Source: Gammaproteobacteria bacterium (GTDB taxonomy: Bacteria > Pseudomonadota > Gammaproteobacteria > Ga0077536). Taken from it: 8,082 nucleotides of DNA. Positions within the stretch are counted from its first letter, which is position 1. Every line of letters begins with the position of its first letter. The translations under genes and the position numbers were made by a program. The stretch covers positions 1 to 8,082 of the forward strand of contig DAOWDI010000184.1 of NCBI GenBank assembly GCA_030639105.1, written 5' to 3'. This document shows positions 1 to 5,963 of the stretch, one piece after another. The notes below the pieces were generated by a model. The model saw nothing but the letters and a program-made list of their open reading frames with translations, made no database searches and was not told the DNA's origin.

Positions 1-23
1 CCCACCGCCCAGAAGGAGCGCAT
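1..23 (-). CDS. Possible 5' end of a divergent gene, cut by the window edge
   Basis: An ATG at 23-21 on the minus strand opens a frame (MRSFWAVG) that runs off the left edge. It is preceded by a purine-rich stretch at 34-25 whose GGAG (33-30) lies 6 nt from the ATG, a good Shine-Dalgarno arrangement. Only seven complete codons are visible, so no function can be proposed. If real, it is transcribed away from the plus-strand gene that starts near 104, and 24-103 would be a shared promoter region. The call rests on the start codon and ribosome binding site alone and could be chance. Confidence 0.3.
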
Positions 24-103
24 ACCCTTCTCCCGACGCCTGAGCTGTATTTCTTACTCGATCGTCATGTCGACCGGTGCTGAAGGATGTTAAAGAAGGC
101 TTA

Positions 104-688
104 ATGAAGGCCGATAGCGGGAATATGCCGGTAATTGATATTCATTTGGCCGAAATGGCGGGTTGGCGCGCCCTGCTGTCAAAAGCGCAGTTTGTGGCGA
201 AGGTGGAACTTCACACAATGCTTGAGGAATATCTGGTGCGCATGTTGTATCGGACAACCAGGCCCCCGGCATCGAAATCGCATGGTCAGCCGTTCGATCA
301 CCAGCAAGCCACCCTCGGACAGCCAATTGAAGACGCCGAAGATCTGCGTGCTATCGGCGACCATTGTCTGTTGTTTGTTGGCCTGTTTCCCGAACAGGCT
401 ATCGGAAGAGACATGCCGATCTCCTATTTCGTCAAAGTCGGTCAGGCGGCTTATCAGGAATTCGGCCAATATGCACGAGAGCCGGTTTTCTGGATGTTGT
501 CGGAGTTTTTCGTTGAGGTGATGGATGTGCTGCACACCCTGCGCGAAGTCGAACACGAGGATCCCTGCATAGATGCCTTGAACGCGTATCAGTTATGGCA
601 CGATACCGGCAGTACCCACGCCTGGACGATGCTGCGGCGGATCACCTCGGCCCTGCCGGGCGAAGATCAGAGCACGGCACTTCATTGA
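104..688 (+). CDS. Unrecognised hypothetical protein, about 194 aa
   Basis: I do not recognise a characterised family. The ATG at 104 is chosen because AGAAGG (94-99) lies just upstream. A longer reading from GTG at 77 (203 aa) has no visible Shine-Dalgarno sequence, and ATG 125 is weaker. There is no signal peptide and no clear membrane segment, so a soluble cytoplasmic protein is likely. The composition suggests mostly helix: an N-terminal helical part (about residues 12-50), a polar linker (51-80), then a hydrophobic core with GDHCLLFVGLFPEQ (85-98) and EFFVEVMDVLHTLREVE (134-150). The single Cys and His within GDHC are the most noticeable polar residues in the core, but no metal or catalytic site can be claimed. 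It converges on the DUF4340 gene, with 35 nt between the two stop codons, so it is not part of the ABC operon. Coding is supported by length and regular composition. Confidence 0.75.
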   Translation: MKADSGNMPVIDIHLAEMAGWRALLSKAQFVAKVELHTMLEEYLVRMLYRTTRPPASKSHGQPFDHQQATLGQPIEDAEDLRAIGDHCLLFVGLFPEQAIGRDMPISYFVKVGQAAYQEFGQYAREPVFWMLSEFFVEVMDVLHTLREVEHEDPCIDALNAYQLWHDTGSTHAWTMLRRITSALPGEDQSTALH

Positions 689-723
689 GCCAGTGATCCG
701 CGGACTGCCGCGCGAGGCAGGGC

Positions 724-1848
724 CTATTCGGACCCAGTCTTTGCGGTATCTTGAGGCGCGGGTTCCGCCGGCTTGATCATGTCTTCGAACCGTTTGTCCA
801 GCATGCGCATCTTATAGTCTGGCAGCACGTAGACCCAGCCAGCTACCCGCGCGTTAAGCTCCGTTACTTCATCGGCGACCGAAGGTGGTGATCCGGCCTT
901 CCCCGCATCGCGCTCACCGCTGTCTTCAGTACCATCCTCCTCCAGAGGAACGACGGTATCGGGATTGAATTCAAAGCGAAATTGCACGTAGACCTTGTCC
1001 TTAAAGTCTATTTGTTCCAAGTTTGCAACGAGACCGTCGAATGTTTGAATCTCAACGATGGTGCGCGACAGCGCACCTTCGGCCTTGTGCGCAGCCATAA
1101 CGTCGTCGAATTTCACACCCTGCAGTAAGGCGCCGAGGCTCGAGATGACGGCGCGCGATTTCTCGGTAAAGCCCGTCGGGATCGCCTGTAGGGTAAAGAA
1201 ATCCTCGCCGGGCTTTTCTTTGGAGACAATGATTGGGGTACCTAGATTGCGGTTGATCCTTACCTGGCGGACCCTCTCGGTCGTGACATCTACGATATCC
1301 GTTTCCATCCATTCCTGTGGATCTGGACTGATGCTCAAGTCACCTTGCACGAGTAGGGCGGATGCCTCCCCCGATTTTCTGACATAGTAGTTCGGCGAAT
1401 CGAGGCGACTCCCGGAGCGCTCGTTGCCGATGATCAGCGACGCCAATTCGGCTCCGTCGCGATGGTCTAGGCGGATCAGGATCGACTCGCTGTCTTCCTT
1501 GTCCATGCCGTCGACCGCGAGCTGGGCATAATTTTCCGGTTTGGATGTTTTCTTCTCGACGATCGTGAGTTCGGCGAGATTCATCAGCATATTCTTTATC
1601 GTAGAGAATCTTGCGGGGAAATTATCGCGATTGCCCACGACCCACCCGTCCTCCGTTTTTGCGAGTTCTATACTCCTACGCACCGTCTCGATGGCAACGT
1701 GCTGCACGTCGTTCAATTGTTCGATCAATTCGGGATAAAGTTGGGTGGACGCGATCTCGGTCGTTGGTGCCTGATCCCGATCTATTTTCCAGGCGGTGAC
1801 GATCACGAGGACCGTCACGATCGCCAAAATTAGCTTACGACTACTCAT
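724..1848 (-). CDS. DUF4340 domain-containing protein, membrane-anchored
   Basis: This 374-aa protein is the last gene of the four-gene ABC operon. Residues 5-20 form one hydrophobic segment after MSSRK, with no lipobox or obvious cleavage site, so it is probably a signal anchor with the remainder in the periplasm. The body resembles DUF4340 proteins: repeated modules rich in beta strand, with the typical phrases EDGWVVGNRDNFPAR (66-80), LIIGNERSGSRLD (138-150) and NYYVRKSG (153-160). An acidic, Gly/Ser-rich low-complexity stretch (about 303-325) precedes a C-terminal segment with GWVYVLPDYK (337-346). The family is known mainly from its position beside GldG-type ABC auxiliary genes; its biochemical role is unknown. 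The start lies 5 nt after the gldG stop with no strong Shine-Dalgarno sequence, so translation is likely coupled to gldG. Inference: an accessory periplasmic subunit of the exporter. The family call is from pattern memory, not a search. Confidence 0.85.
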   Translation of the reverse strand: MSSRKLILAIVTVLVIVTAWKIDRDQAPTTEIASTQLYPELIEQLNDVQHVAIETVRRSIELAKTEDGWVVGNRDNFPARFSTIKNMLMNLAELTIVEKKTSKPENYAQLAVDGMDKEDSESILIRLDHRDGAELASLIIGNERSGSRLDSPNYYVRKSGEASALLVQGDLSISPDPQEWMETDIVDVTTERVRQVRINRNLGTPIIVSKEKPGEDFFTLQAIPTGFTEKSRAVISSLGALLQGVKFDDVMAAHKAEGALSRTIVEIQTFDGLVANLEQIDFKDKVYVQFRFEFNPDTVVPLEEDGTEDSGERDAGKAGSPPSVADEVTELNARVAGWVYVLPDYKMRMLDKRFEDMIKPAEPAPQDTAKTGSE

Positions 1849-1853
1849 TGCGG

Positions 1854-3749
1854 TTAATTTGCATTCTGGCGGCGTACCCGGTAAACGCTGATGCCGATTG
1901 CGAAAATCGAGATCAGGATCGGGATAAGGCCGATATTGATAAACTTAACTATCGATCCCAGCTGCTCAATATTTTTTTGCAGATCATGCTGCACAGCGCG
2001 AAGTTCTTTGCGCGTTTTTAATTGTTCTTTGCGAAACAGATCGATTTCCTTTTTCTGCTCTGGTGACAAGAGGTATTTGCCGCCTTCTTCGCGCTGTTGC
2101 TGTAATTGTTGCATCTTCGTTTCTGTTTCCTTAAGTTTTGTTTGCAGTGCGCGCTCTCGATCGCGAAACCGCGATTCAGCATTACGTCTGATCTGCTGTA
2201 CTACGACGAATGGACGCGAGTATTTGCCGCGGCTGCGCAGGCTGATCAGATCGTCGTTGCCGCCGAGATTGTCGATAGCGTTGATCAAAAAATCGGCATT
2301 GTTGGCAAATGCCTGGGGCATCTGCATGCCGAGGAAATTTTCATAACGAACCCAGAATCGATCGGCCAGGATGTCCGTATCGGCGATCACGATGACATTA
2401 ATGGGCGATGGCGACTTCGCGGTAAAGTTCTCGTCCACTGGCGCCCGCGACTCCGTTTCATCCAGCGGCTGCCCGTTTGGATAGGCGGTTTGTACGATGC
2501 CGCTGATGCGTGCGGCGATAATGGAGCGTTCGCCATTCGGTTCGAAGTTTTCGAGCAGGGCGGCGGGATCGCGCACGAAGATGATCGCATCGCGTTCGAT
2601 GATGCCAGATTTAGATCCGGTTTCAATCAGTGGGGTCAGGGTTGTCGTCGCGCCCTCTATGGCCCCGAGAGAACCGGCTGAGCCAACATTGATAACATTC
2701 AATTCGGCCGTTATGAAATCGTCGCGATTCAAACGTTCGTTCCGTAGCGCCAACCACGGAAGGTACTCGACTTCCCTCGAGCCGCGATCGCCGCGAAAAG
2801 AAACGCGCACGGCAGCATCGATGTCGGTCACGATCTTATCTGGCGCCATGCTGACACCCCATTTTTCGAAAATCGGATCCAGGGTTGAGCTAATTTCCGG
2901 CATCGTCATCATCATCGGATTGCCTGGGTCGCGCCCGGGACTGTCTTCTTCGGCAAAAGGGTCGACGAAGACGAGTGCCCTGCCGCCTTTGATGACGAAT
3001 TGGTCGATCGCATAGAGCGCTTTTTCCGGAAATTCCTTTGGATGAACGACGATAAGGGTATCGATGTCGTCGTCGATCCGCGTGATTTCTTCATCGAGTT
3101 CTTTGACTTCGTAGATCTCGCGCAACAGCGCAATCGCGCCCCATTCGCGGCCGGTTGGCCTGCCCGTCGAAGGGTCTGGGGCGCTGCCGACCACGGGGAG
3201 GCCAGAAAGCAGTCCGATAACGCGCTTCTTCGGGTTTGACAGGTTGTAGATCATCTTTGTCAGGTCGTATTCCAGGGCGCCTTCCCGTTCGGGATTCAGC
3301 AATGCAATGGGGATCTCGTCGTCCGTCGAATTCGTCCCCACCAGGCCGAGAAAACCCCTCTCCCCGGTAGCATTCATCGCCACCGGATCGATGCCGAATC
3401 CGACCGCCTGGTCTTCCGTTTCGGAAAAGGGTGCGGGGTCGATGATCCGCAGTTCGATTTTGCCGCCGCTCACCGCGGCGTATTCCTCTAAAAGGTCGCG
3501 TACGCGTTTGCCGTAGTTCGCGAATTCGGGGATTGCGGCGAATTGTTTGGCCGAAAAATAAAAGCGGATTGTAATGGGTTCGTCGATTTCTTTGAGGATA
3601 TTTCGCGATCCCTCAGAGAGCGTATGCAGCCGTGCCTCGGTGACGTCGAGCCTCAAGCCGGTCAGGGCTTGATTAGCAATGATGTTGATACCGAGAAACA
3701 AGGACAGTGCGATGGCCAGGCCGGATCCGGCAAGCAGTTTGGTGGTCAT
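1854..3749 (-). CDS. GldG-like ABC exporter auxiliary protein
   Basis: This 631-aa protein has the two-anchor layout of GldG/ABC-type uncharacterised transport auxiliary proteins. It has an N-terminal membrane segment (about 8-28), a large extracytoplasmic domain (30-600) and a C-terminal membrane segment (about 601-623) followed by a basic tail (YRVRR). The early domain has the typical RLDVTEARLHTLSEGSRNIL (33-52), which precedes a thioredoxin-fold-like region in this family. Further family-like phrases are IADTDILADRFWV (455-467) and DFLINAIDNLGGNDDLISLR (486-505). Residues 522-598 are dense in Lys, Glu and Gln with heptad spacing and probably form a coiled coil leading into the second anchor. 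The gene starts about 25 nt after the permease stop, without a strong Shine-Dalgarno sequence, and is followed 5 nt later by the DUF4340 gene. Inference: the periplasmic partner of the ATPase and permease. In Bacteroidetes GldG is linked to gliding motility; that role is not implied here. Confidence 0.9.
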   Translation of the reverse strand: MTTKLLAGSGLAIALSLFLGINIIANQALTGLRLDVTEARLHTLSEGSRNILKEIDEPITIRFYFSAKQFAAIPEFANYGKRVRDLLEEYAAVSGGKIELRIIDPAPFSETEDQAVGFGIDPVAMNATGERGFLGLVGTNSTDDEIPIALLNPEREGALEYDLTKMIYNLSNPKKRVIGLLSGLPVVGSAPDPSTGRPTGREWGAIALLREIYEVKELDEEITRIDDDIDTLIVVHPKEFPEKALYAIDQFVIKGGRALVFVDPFAEEDSPGRDPGNPMMMTMPEISSTLDPIFEKWGVSMAPDKIVTDIDAAVRVSFRGDRGSREVEYLPWLALRNERLNRDDFITAELNVINVGSAGSLGAIEGATTTLTPLIETGSKSGIIERDAIIFVRDPAALLENFEPNGERSIIAARISGIVQTAYPNGQPLDETESRAPVDENFTAKSPSPINVIVIADTDILADRFWVRYENFLGMQMPQAFANNADFLINAIDNLGGNDDLISLRSRGKYSRPFVVVQQIRRNAESRFRDRERALQTKLKETETKMQQLQQQREEGGKYLLSPEQKKEIDLFRKEQLKTRKELRAVQHDLQKNIEQLGSIVKFINIGLIPILISIFAIGISVYRVRRQNAN

Positions 3750-3774
3750 GCTTTTACTTTACCTTTTCGTGATA

Positions 3775-4509
3775 TCAACTACTTTTCTTGGCTTCGATCG
3801 CCAGGACATTGGCGTACAACCAAAATGAGATCAGGGTGGCAAAAAATACGATATCGCGGATATCGATGACGCCCTTTAATATCGATTCAAAATGCGTCAG
3901 GAAACTGAATGAGGCAATGACATCTACGATAGCTTGGGGAGCCCAAGCATCGAACAGGTCCAACACCAACGGGAAACCGCTCAAATTGAAGGCGAAACAA
4001 ATGATGAAACTGATGACGAAGGCGACAACCTGGTTCTTGGTCAGGGCGGATATGCACGATCCTATCGCGAGGCAAGCGCCGGCGAGCAGCAGGCTACCGA
4101 GATAGGCCGCGGCAATAACGGTATTATCGGGGTCGCCAAGATAATTGACGGTCAACCACATGGGGAACGTCAAGCCCAAAGCGATTGCGGTGAAACACCA
4201 CGCCGCGAGGTACTTCCCGATAACCGCCTCGACCAGCGATATCGGCAGGGTCATCAGTAGCTCGAGCGTACCGGTCTTACGCTCCTCTGACCAAAGGCGC
4301 ATTGAAATCGCCGGGATCAGGAGCATGTACAGCCAAGGGTGAAAGCGAAAAAATGGCTCCAGGTCCGCCTGACCACGTTCATAGAGCCCGCCGACGTAGA
4401 AGGCGAATGCACCCGTCAGGAGCAGAAAGATCACGATAAAGACATAAGCGACGGGGGTGGCGAAATAGGCGCCCAATTCCCGTTTAAAGATCGTCATGGT
4501 GCGACTCAT
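3775..4509 (-). CDS. GldF-like ABC-2 type permease
   Basis: This 244-aa integral membrane protein has six predicted hydrophobic segments (about 20-39, 57-71, 99-122, 131-153, 162-184 and 218-238), the usual count for an ABC-2 permease. The hallmark of the GldF/NosY-type branch, SEERKTGTLELLMTLP (74-89), follows segment 2; in this family it is a cytoplasmic coupling region facing the ATPase. There is no fused nucleotide-binding domain, so it depends on the upstream ATPase, probably as a 2+2 complex. Its ATG overlaps the ATPase stop in an ATGA arrangement (4506-4509), and a strong GGAGGAGG site sits in the last ATPase codons, which fixes the start. The protein ends in a short basic tail (AKKSS). 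The substrate cannot be inferred from sequence. The length is normal for the family and nothing appears truncated. Confidence 0.94.
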   Translation of the reverse strand: MSRTMTIFKRELGAYFATPVAYVFIVIFLLLTGAFAFYVGGLYERGQADLEPFFRFHPWLYMLLIPAISMRLWSEERKTGTLELLMTLPISLVEAVIGKYLAAWCFTAIALGLTFPMWLTVNYLGDPDNTVIAAAYLGSLLLAGACLAIGSCISALTKNQVVAFVISFIICFAFNLSGFPLVLDLFDAWAPQAIVDVIASFSFLTHFESILKGVIDIRDIVFFATLISFWLYANVLAIEAKKSS

Positions 4510-5477
4510 GTCCGTGCCTCCTCCCCGGGAGTATGCGCCTCAACGGTGATGGCTCTAAATACTTCGTCGAGTCGCCCGGGTTCGACAAATAGCTCGCCAA
4601 TTTGCCAATCATGTTCGCGAATACAATGGTGAATCGCCCCGGCGATGGATGCCTTATCCGTGGGTATCACTGTCATCCGCACATACTCGGCATCGGTCTT
4701 GGCGATTTCGATATCGGCAACCCCGTCGATGTCTCCAAGCGCCCGTCCGGCGCTCGCGCTTTCGGCGGCGGCAACACTCAGCGTTACGGCGTTGTAATAG
4801 CGCGAGTGAGCAGCGAGATCCGATGTTGTTCCAGAGAACAACAGGCGGCCGTTGGCAACGATGATCGCCCGGCTGCAGACGGTGTCTACTTCTTCGAGGA
4901 TATGTGTCGAGATAACGATGGCCTTTTCGGCGGCCATGTCCTTGATTAACGATCGCACCTCGTGTTTTTGGTTGGGATCCAAGCCATCCGTCGGTTCGTC
5001 CAAGATGAGAACCTCTGGGTCATGCAAGATGGCTTGTGCCAGTCCGACGCGCCGTTTGAAACCCTTGGACAAGGTCTCGATCGGTTGGTGGAGGACACTT
5101 TGCAGGTTGATCCGTTCTACCGCGCGGGCGATGGCATTAAGTTTTTCCCCGCTGCTGAAGCCGCGAATATCAGCGATGAAATCGAGAAAAGATCCCGGTG
5201 TCATTTCGCCGTAAGCGGGGGCGCCCTCCGGCAGATAACCGATATTCGTTTTTGCCGCGATGGGGTCACTCAGTACGTCGTGGCCGCATACGCTGATGGA
5301 ACCGGCACTCGGCGCCAGGAAACCGGTGATCATTTTCATGGTGGTGGATTTGCCGGCGCCATTGGGCCCGAGGAACCCGAGAACTTCGCCGCGTCGGACG
5401 TCAAGATCGATACCGTCGACTGCTATCAGGTTCCCGAAATGTTTGTGTAAACCATTGACCTCAATAAGTTTTTCCAT
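4506..5477 (-). CDS. GldA-like ABC transporter ATP-binding protein
   Basis: This 323-aa cytoplasmic ATPase is the first gene of the minus-strand operon and energises the adjacent permease. The visible nucleotide-binding motifs are Walker A GPNGAGKST (37-45), signature LSKGF (136-140), Walker B LILDEP (157-162) with catalytic Glu161, D-loop GLDPNQ (165-170) and H-loop His192 in ISTHILEE. The Q-loop position reads GYLPE, with Glu84 where many ABC proteins have Gln. This substitution is common in the CcmA/GldA-type exporter ATPases and does not suggest inactivity. Residues from about 223 form the C-terminal extension typical of these proteins, ending LFVEPGRLDEVFRAIT. The start at 5477 gives the standard N-terminus (LIEVNGLHKHFG); GAGG lies about 10 nt upstream, a rather distant Shine-Dalgarno site. 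The stop overlaps the permease start by 4 nt. ABC-2 exporters of drugs, polysaccharides or copper-reductase (Nos) components share this architecture, so the substrate is undetermined. Confidence 0.95.
   Translation of the reverse strand: MEKLIEVNGLHKHFGNLIAVDGIDLDVRRGEVLGFLGPNGAGKSTTMKMITGFLAPSAGSISVCGHDVLSDPIAAKTNIGYLPEGAPAYGEMTPGSFLDFIADIRGFSSGEKLNAIARAVERINLQSVLHQPIETLSKGFKRRVGLAQAILHDPEVLILDEPTDGLDPNQKHEVRSLIKDMAAEKAIVISTHILEEVDTVCSRAIIVANGRLLFSGTTSDLAAHSRYYNAVTLSVAAAESASAGRALGDIDGVADIEIAKTDAEYVRMTVIPTDKASIAGAIHHCIREHDWQIGELFVEPGRLDEVFRAITVEAHTPGEEART
4517..4524 (-). promoter_or_regulatory. Strong ribosome binding site for the permease gene
   Basis: GGAGGAGG on the minus strand lies 7 nt before the permease ATG and inside the last codons (Glu-Glu-Ala-Arg) of the ATPase gene. 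It is by far the best Shine-Dalgarno site in the operon. The gldG and DUF4340 genes have none comparable, so independent initiation is expected for the permease and coupling for the two genes after it. Confidence 0.85.
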
Positions 5478-5492
5478 AGTATAGCGGCCTCG

Positions 5493-5507
5493 ACGCCGTA
5501 CCGGCGT
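5493..5507. repeat. Perfect 15-nt inverted repeat in the leader of the ABC operon
   Basis: ACGCCG (5493-5498) and CGGCGT (5502-5507) are perfect complements around a TAC spacer, about 16 nt upstream of the ATPase start codon. In RNA the 3-nt loop would make a small GC-rich hairpin close to the ribosome binding region. In DNA it could be a short operator. No regulator family can be named, and a 6-bp arm in GC-rich DNA may be chance. Confidence 0.4.
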
Positions 5508-5531
5508 TGGTCAATGCGCGTCATGCGCTGT

Positions 5532-5684
5532 TCATCTTGTTATAGGCACATCAGGCAATTCAAAGCAGCGTCTGCTCTTGCCGTCCGCGCCGCACGGTAT
5601 ACCTGCACGGAGAAGCCGGAACGCTGCGTATCCCGCGAAACCGACTGAGCCGAAGCCCACATCGGCGGCGCGCAAATGTTCCAC
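5532..5684 (-). CDS. Doubtful small ORF, 50 aa
   Basis: A minus-strand frame from GTG at 5684 to TGA at 5532 encodes VEHLRAADVGFGSVGFAGYA and 30 further residues, including two Cys. G/C-ending codons are frequent in its first half, which gives mild coding character. The frame has a TGA shortly upstream of the GTG, no good Shine-Dalgarno site and no family resemblance I recognise. It would lie 54 nt upstream of the ATPase gene in the same direction. It may be the tail of a decayed gene or chance. Confidence 0.15.
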   Translation of the reverse strand: MEHLRAADVGFGSVGFAGYAAFRLLRAGIPCGADGKSRRCFELPDVPITR

Positions 5685-5783
5685 ATCTCTGGCGATCCGT
5701 CAACAGGAAGCTTCACCACCTCACTACGAACCCCCAAGTCGACAGGCTCCTGGTTTCGTGGTTCACCTCGACGGATTGAAATT

Positions 5784-5818
5784 GCGGCACGATCATTGAA
5801 GCGGAGCCATGGTGCCGC
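5784..5818. repeat. Inverted repeat with 7-bp arms and a 21-nt spacer
   Basis: GCGGCAC (5784-5790) is exactly complementary to GTGCCGC (5812-5818). The spacer is too long for a tight hairpin and no T-run follows, so it is not a terminator. It lies about 120 nt upstream of mnmG. Its function is unknown. Confidence 0.3.
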
Positions 5819-5822
5819 GTGC

Positions 5823-5963
5823 CTGACAATCGAGTACCATGCACGCAAATTCGCCTGGATCGACGATGGTGCGTTCGTCAATCCCGCGGCGATCGTCATC
5901 GACAACGGCGAGATCGGCGAGGAGTCCTTCGCGATAGATGATCGAGCATCCGAGAAAATTTGA
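5823..5963 (+). pseudogene. Possible relic of a left-handed beta-helix (gamma-carbonic-anhydrase-like) gene
   Basis: In this frame, residues encoded at 5871-5936 follow the pattern AFVxPxAxVI, then GEIGEES, then Phe-Ala-Ile. This closely resembles the N-terminal hexapeptide-repeat coils of gamma-class carbonic anhydrases and related LbH proteins, where A-F-V-x-P-x-A-x-V-I-G-D-x-x-I-G-E-x-S-x-I is typical. The codons here mostly end in G or C, as in real genes of this window. No ATG, GTG or TTG with a Shine-Dalgarno site starts the frame at the expected place, about 10-15 residues before the motif. The resemblance stops at 5936, two bases before the mnmG ATG, and the frame ends at TGA 5961-5963 inside mnmG. 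A full enzyme has roughly 170-200 residues, so at most an N-terminal stub survives. What is seen is the motif; the relic interpretation is inference, and a chance match in a short stretch is possible. Confidence 0.35.

Larger units (their letters stand above)
5508..5937. other. Intergenic region between the divergent ABC operon and mnmG, no clear intact gene
   Basis: These 430 bases should carry the promoters for both divergent units, but I found no convincing paired -35/-10 boxes for either. Frames in several phases stay open for 50-120 codons without recognisable products. Segments of coding-like composition switch strand and frame: about 5532-5684 on the minus strand, and 5823-5936 on the plus strand. 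That pattern fits decayed genes better than one functional gene. No tRNA-like cloverleaf or T-loop sequence is apparent. A 7-bp inverted repeat lies at 5784-5790 and 5812-5818. Confidence 0.5.

Noticed and set aside
705..720. Hairpin CTGCC/GGCAG with a 6-nt loop between the converging genes, considered as a bidirectional terminator
   Set aside because: The stem is only 5 bp and neither strand has a T-run after it. It is too weak to call an intrinsic terminator.
2106..2681. Long plus-strand frames opposite the gldG gene
   Set aside because: They are antisense shadows of a strongly supported gene and show no domain or ribosome binding site.
5224..5226. Glu84 in place of the Q-loop Gln of the ATPase, considered as a sign of a degenerate ATPase
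   Set aside because: The GYLPE form is common in this exporter branch, and all other catalytic motifs are intact.
5478..5483. TATACT immediately before the ATPase ATG on the minus strand, resembling a -10 box
   Set aside because: The nearest -35-like TTGACC is about 25 nt away, which is too far. A start site here would also leave almost no leader for ribosome binding.
5578..5799. A 73-aa plus-strand frame in the same gap
   Set aside because: It is rich in Pro, Arg and Ser, has no family resemblance and overlaps other equally open frames; probably chance.
5540..5905. A 121-aa minus-strand frame upstream of the ABC operon
   Set aside because: Its N-terminal part is antisense to the beta-helix-like stub. 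The product has no recognisable features, no ribosome binding site was apparent, and the composition looks random.
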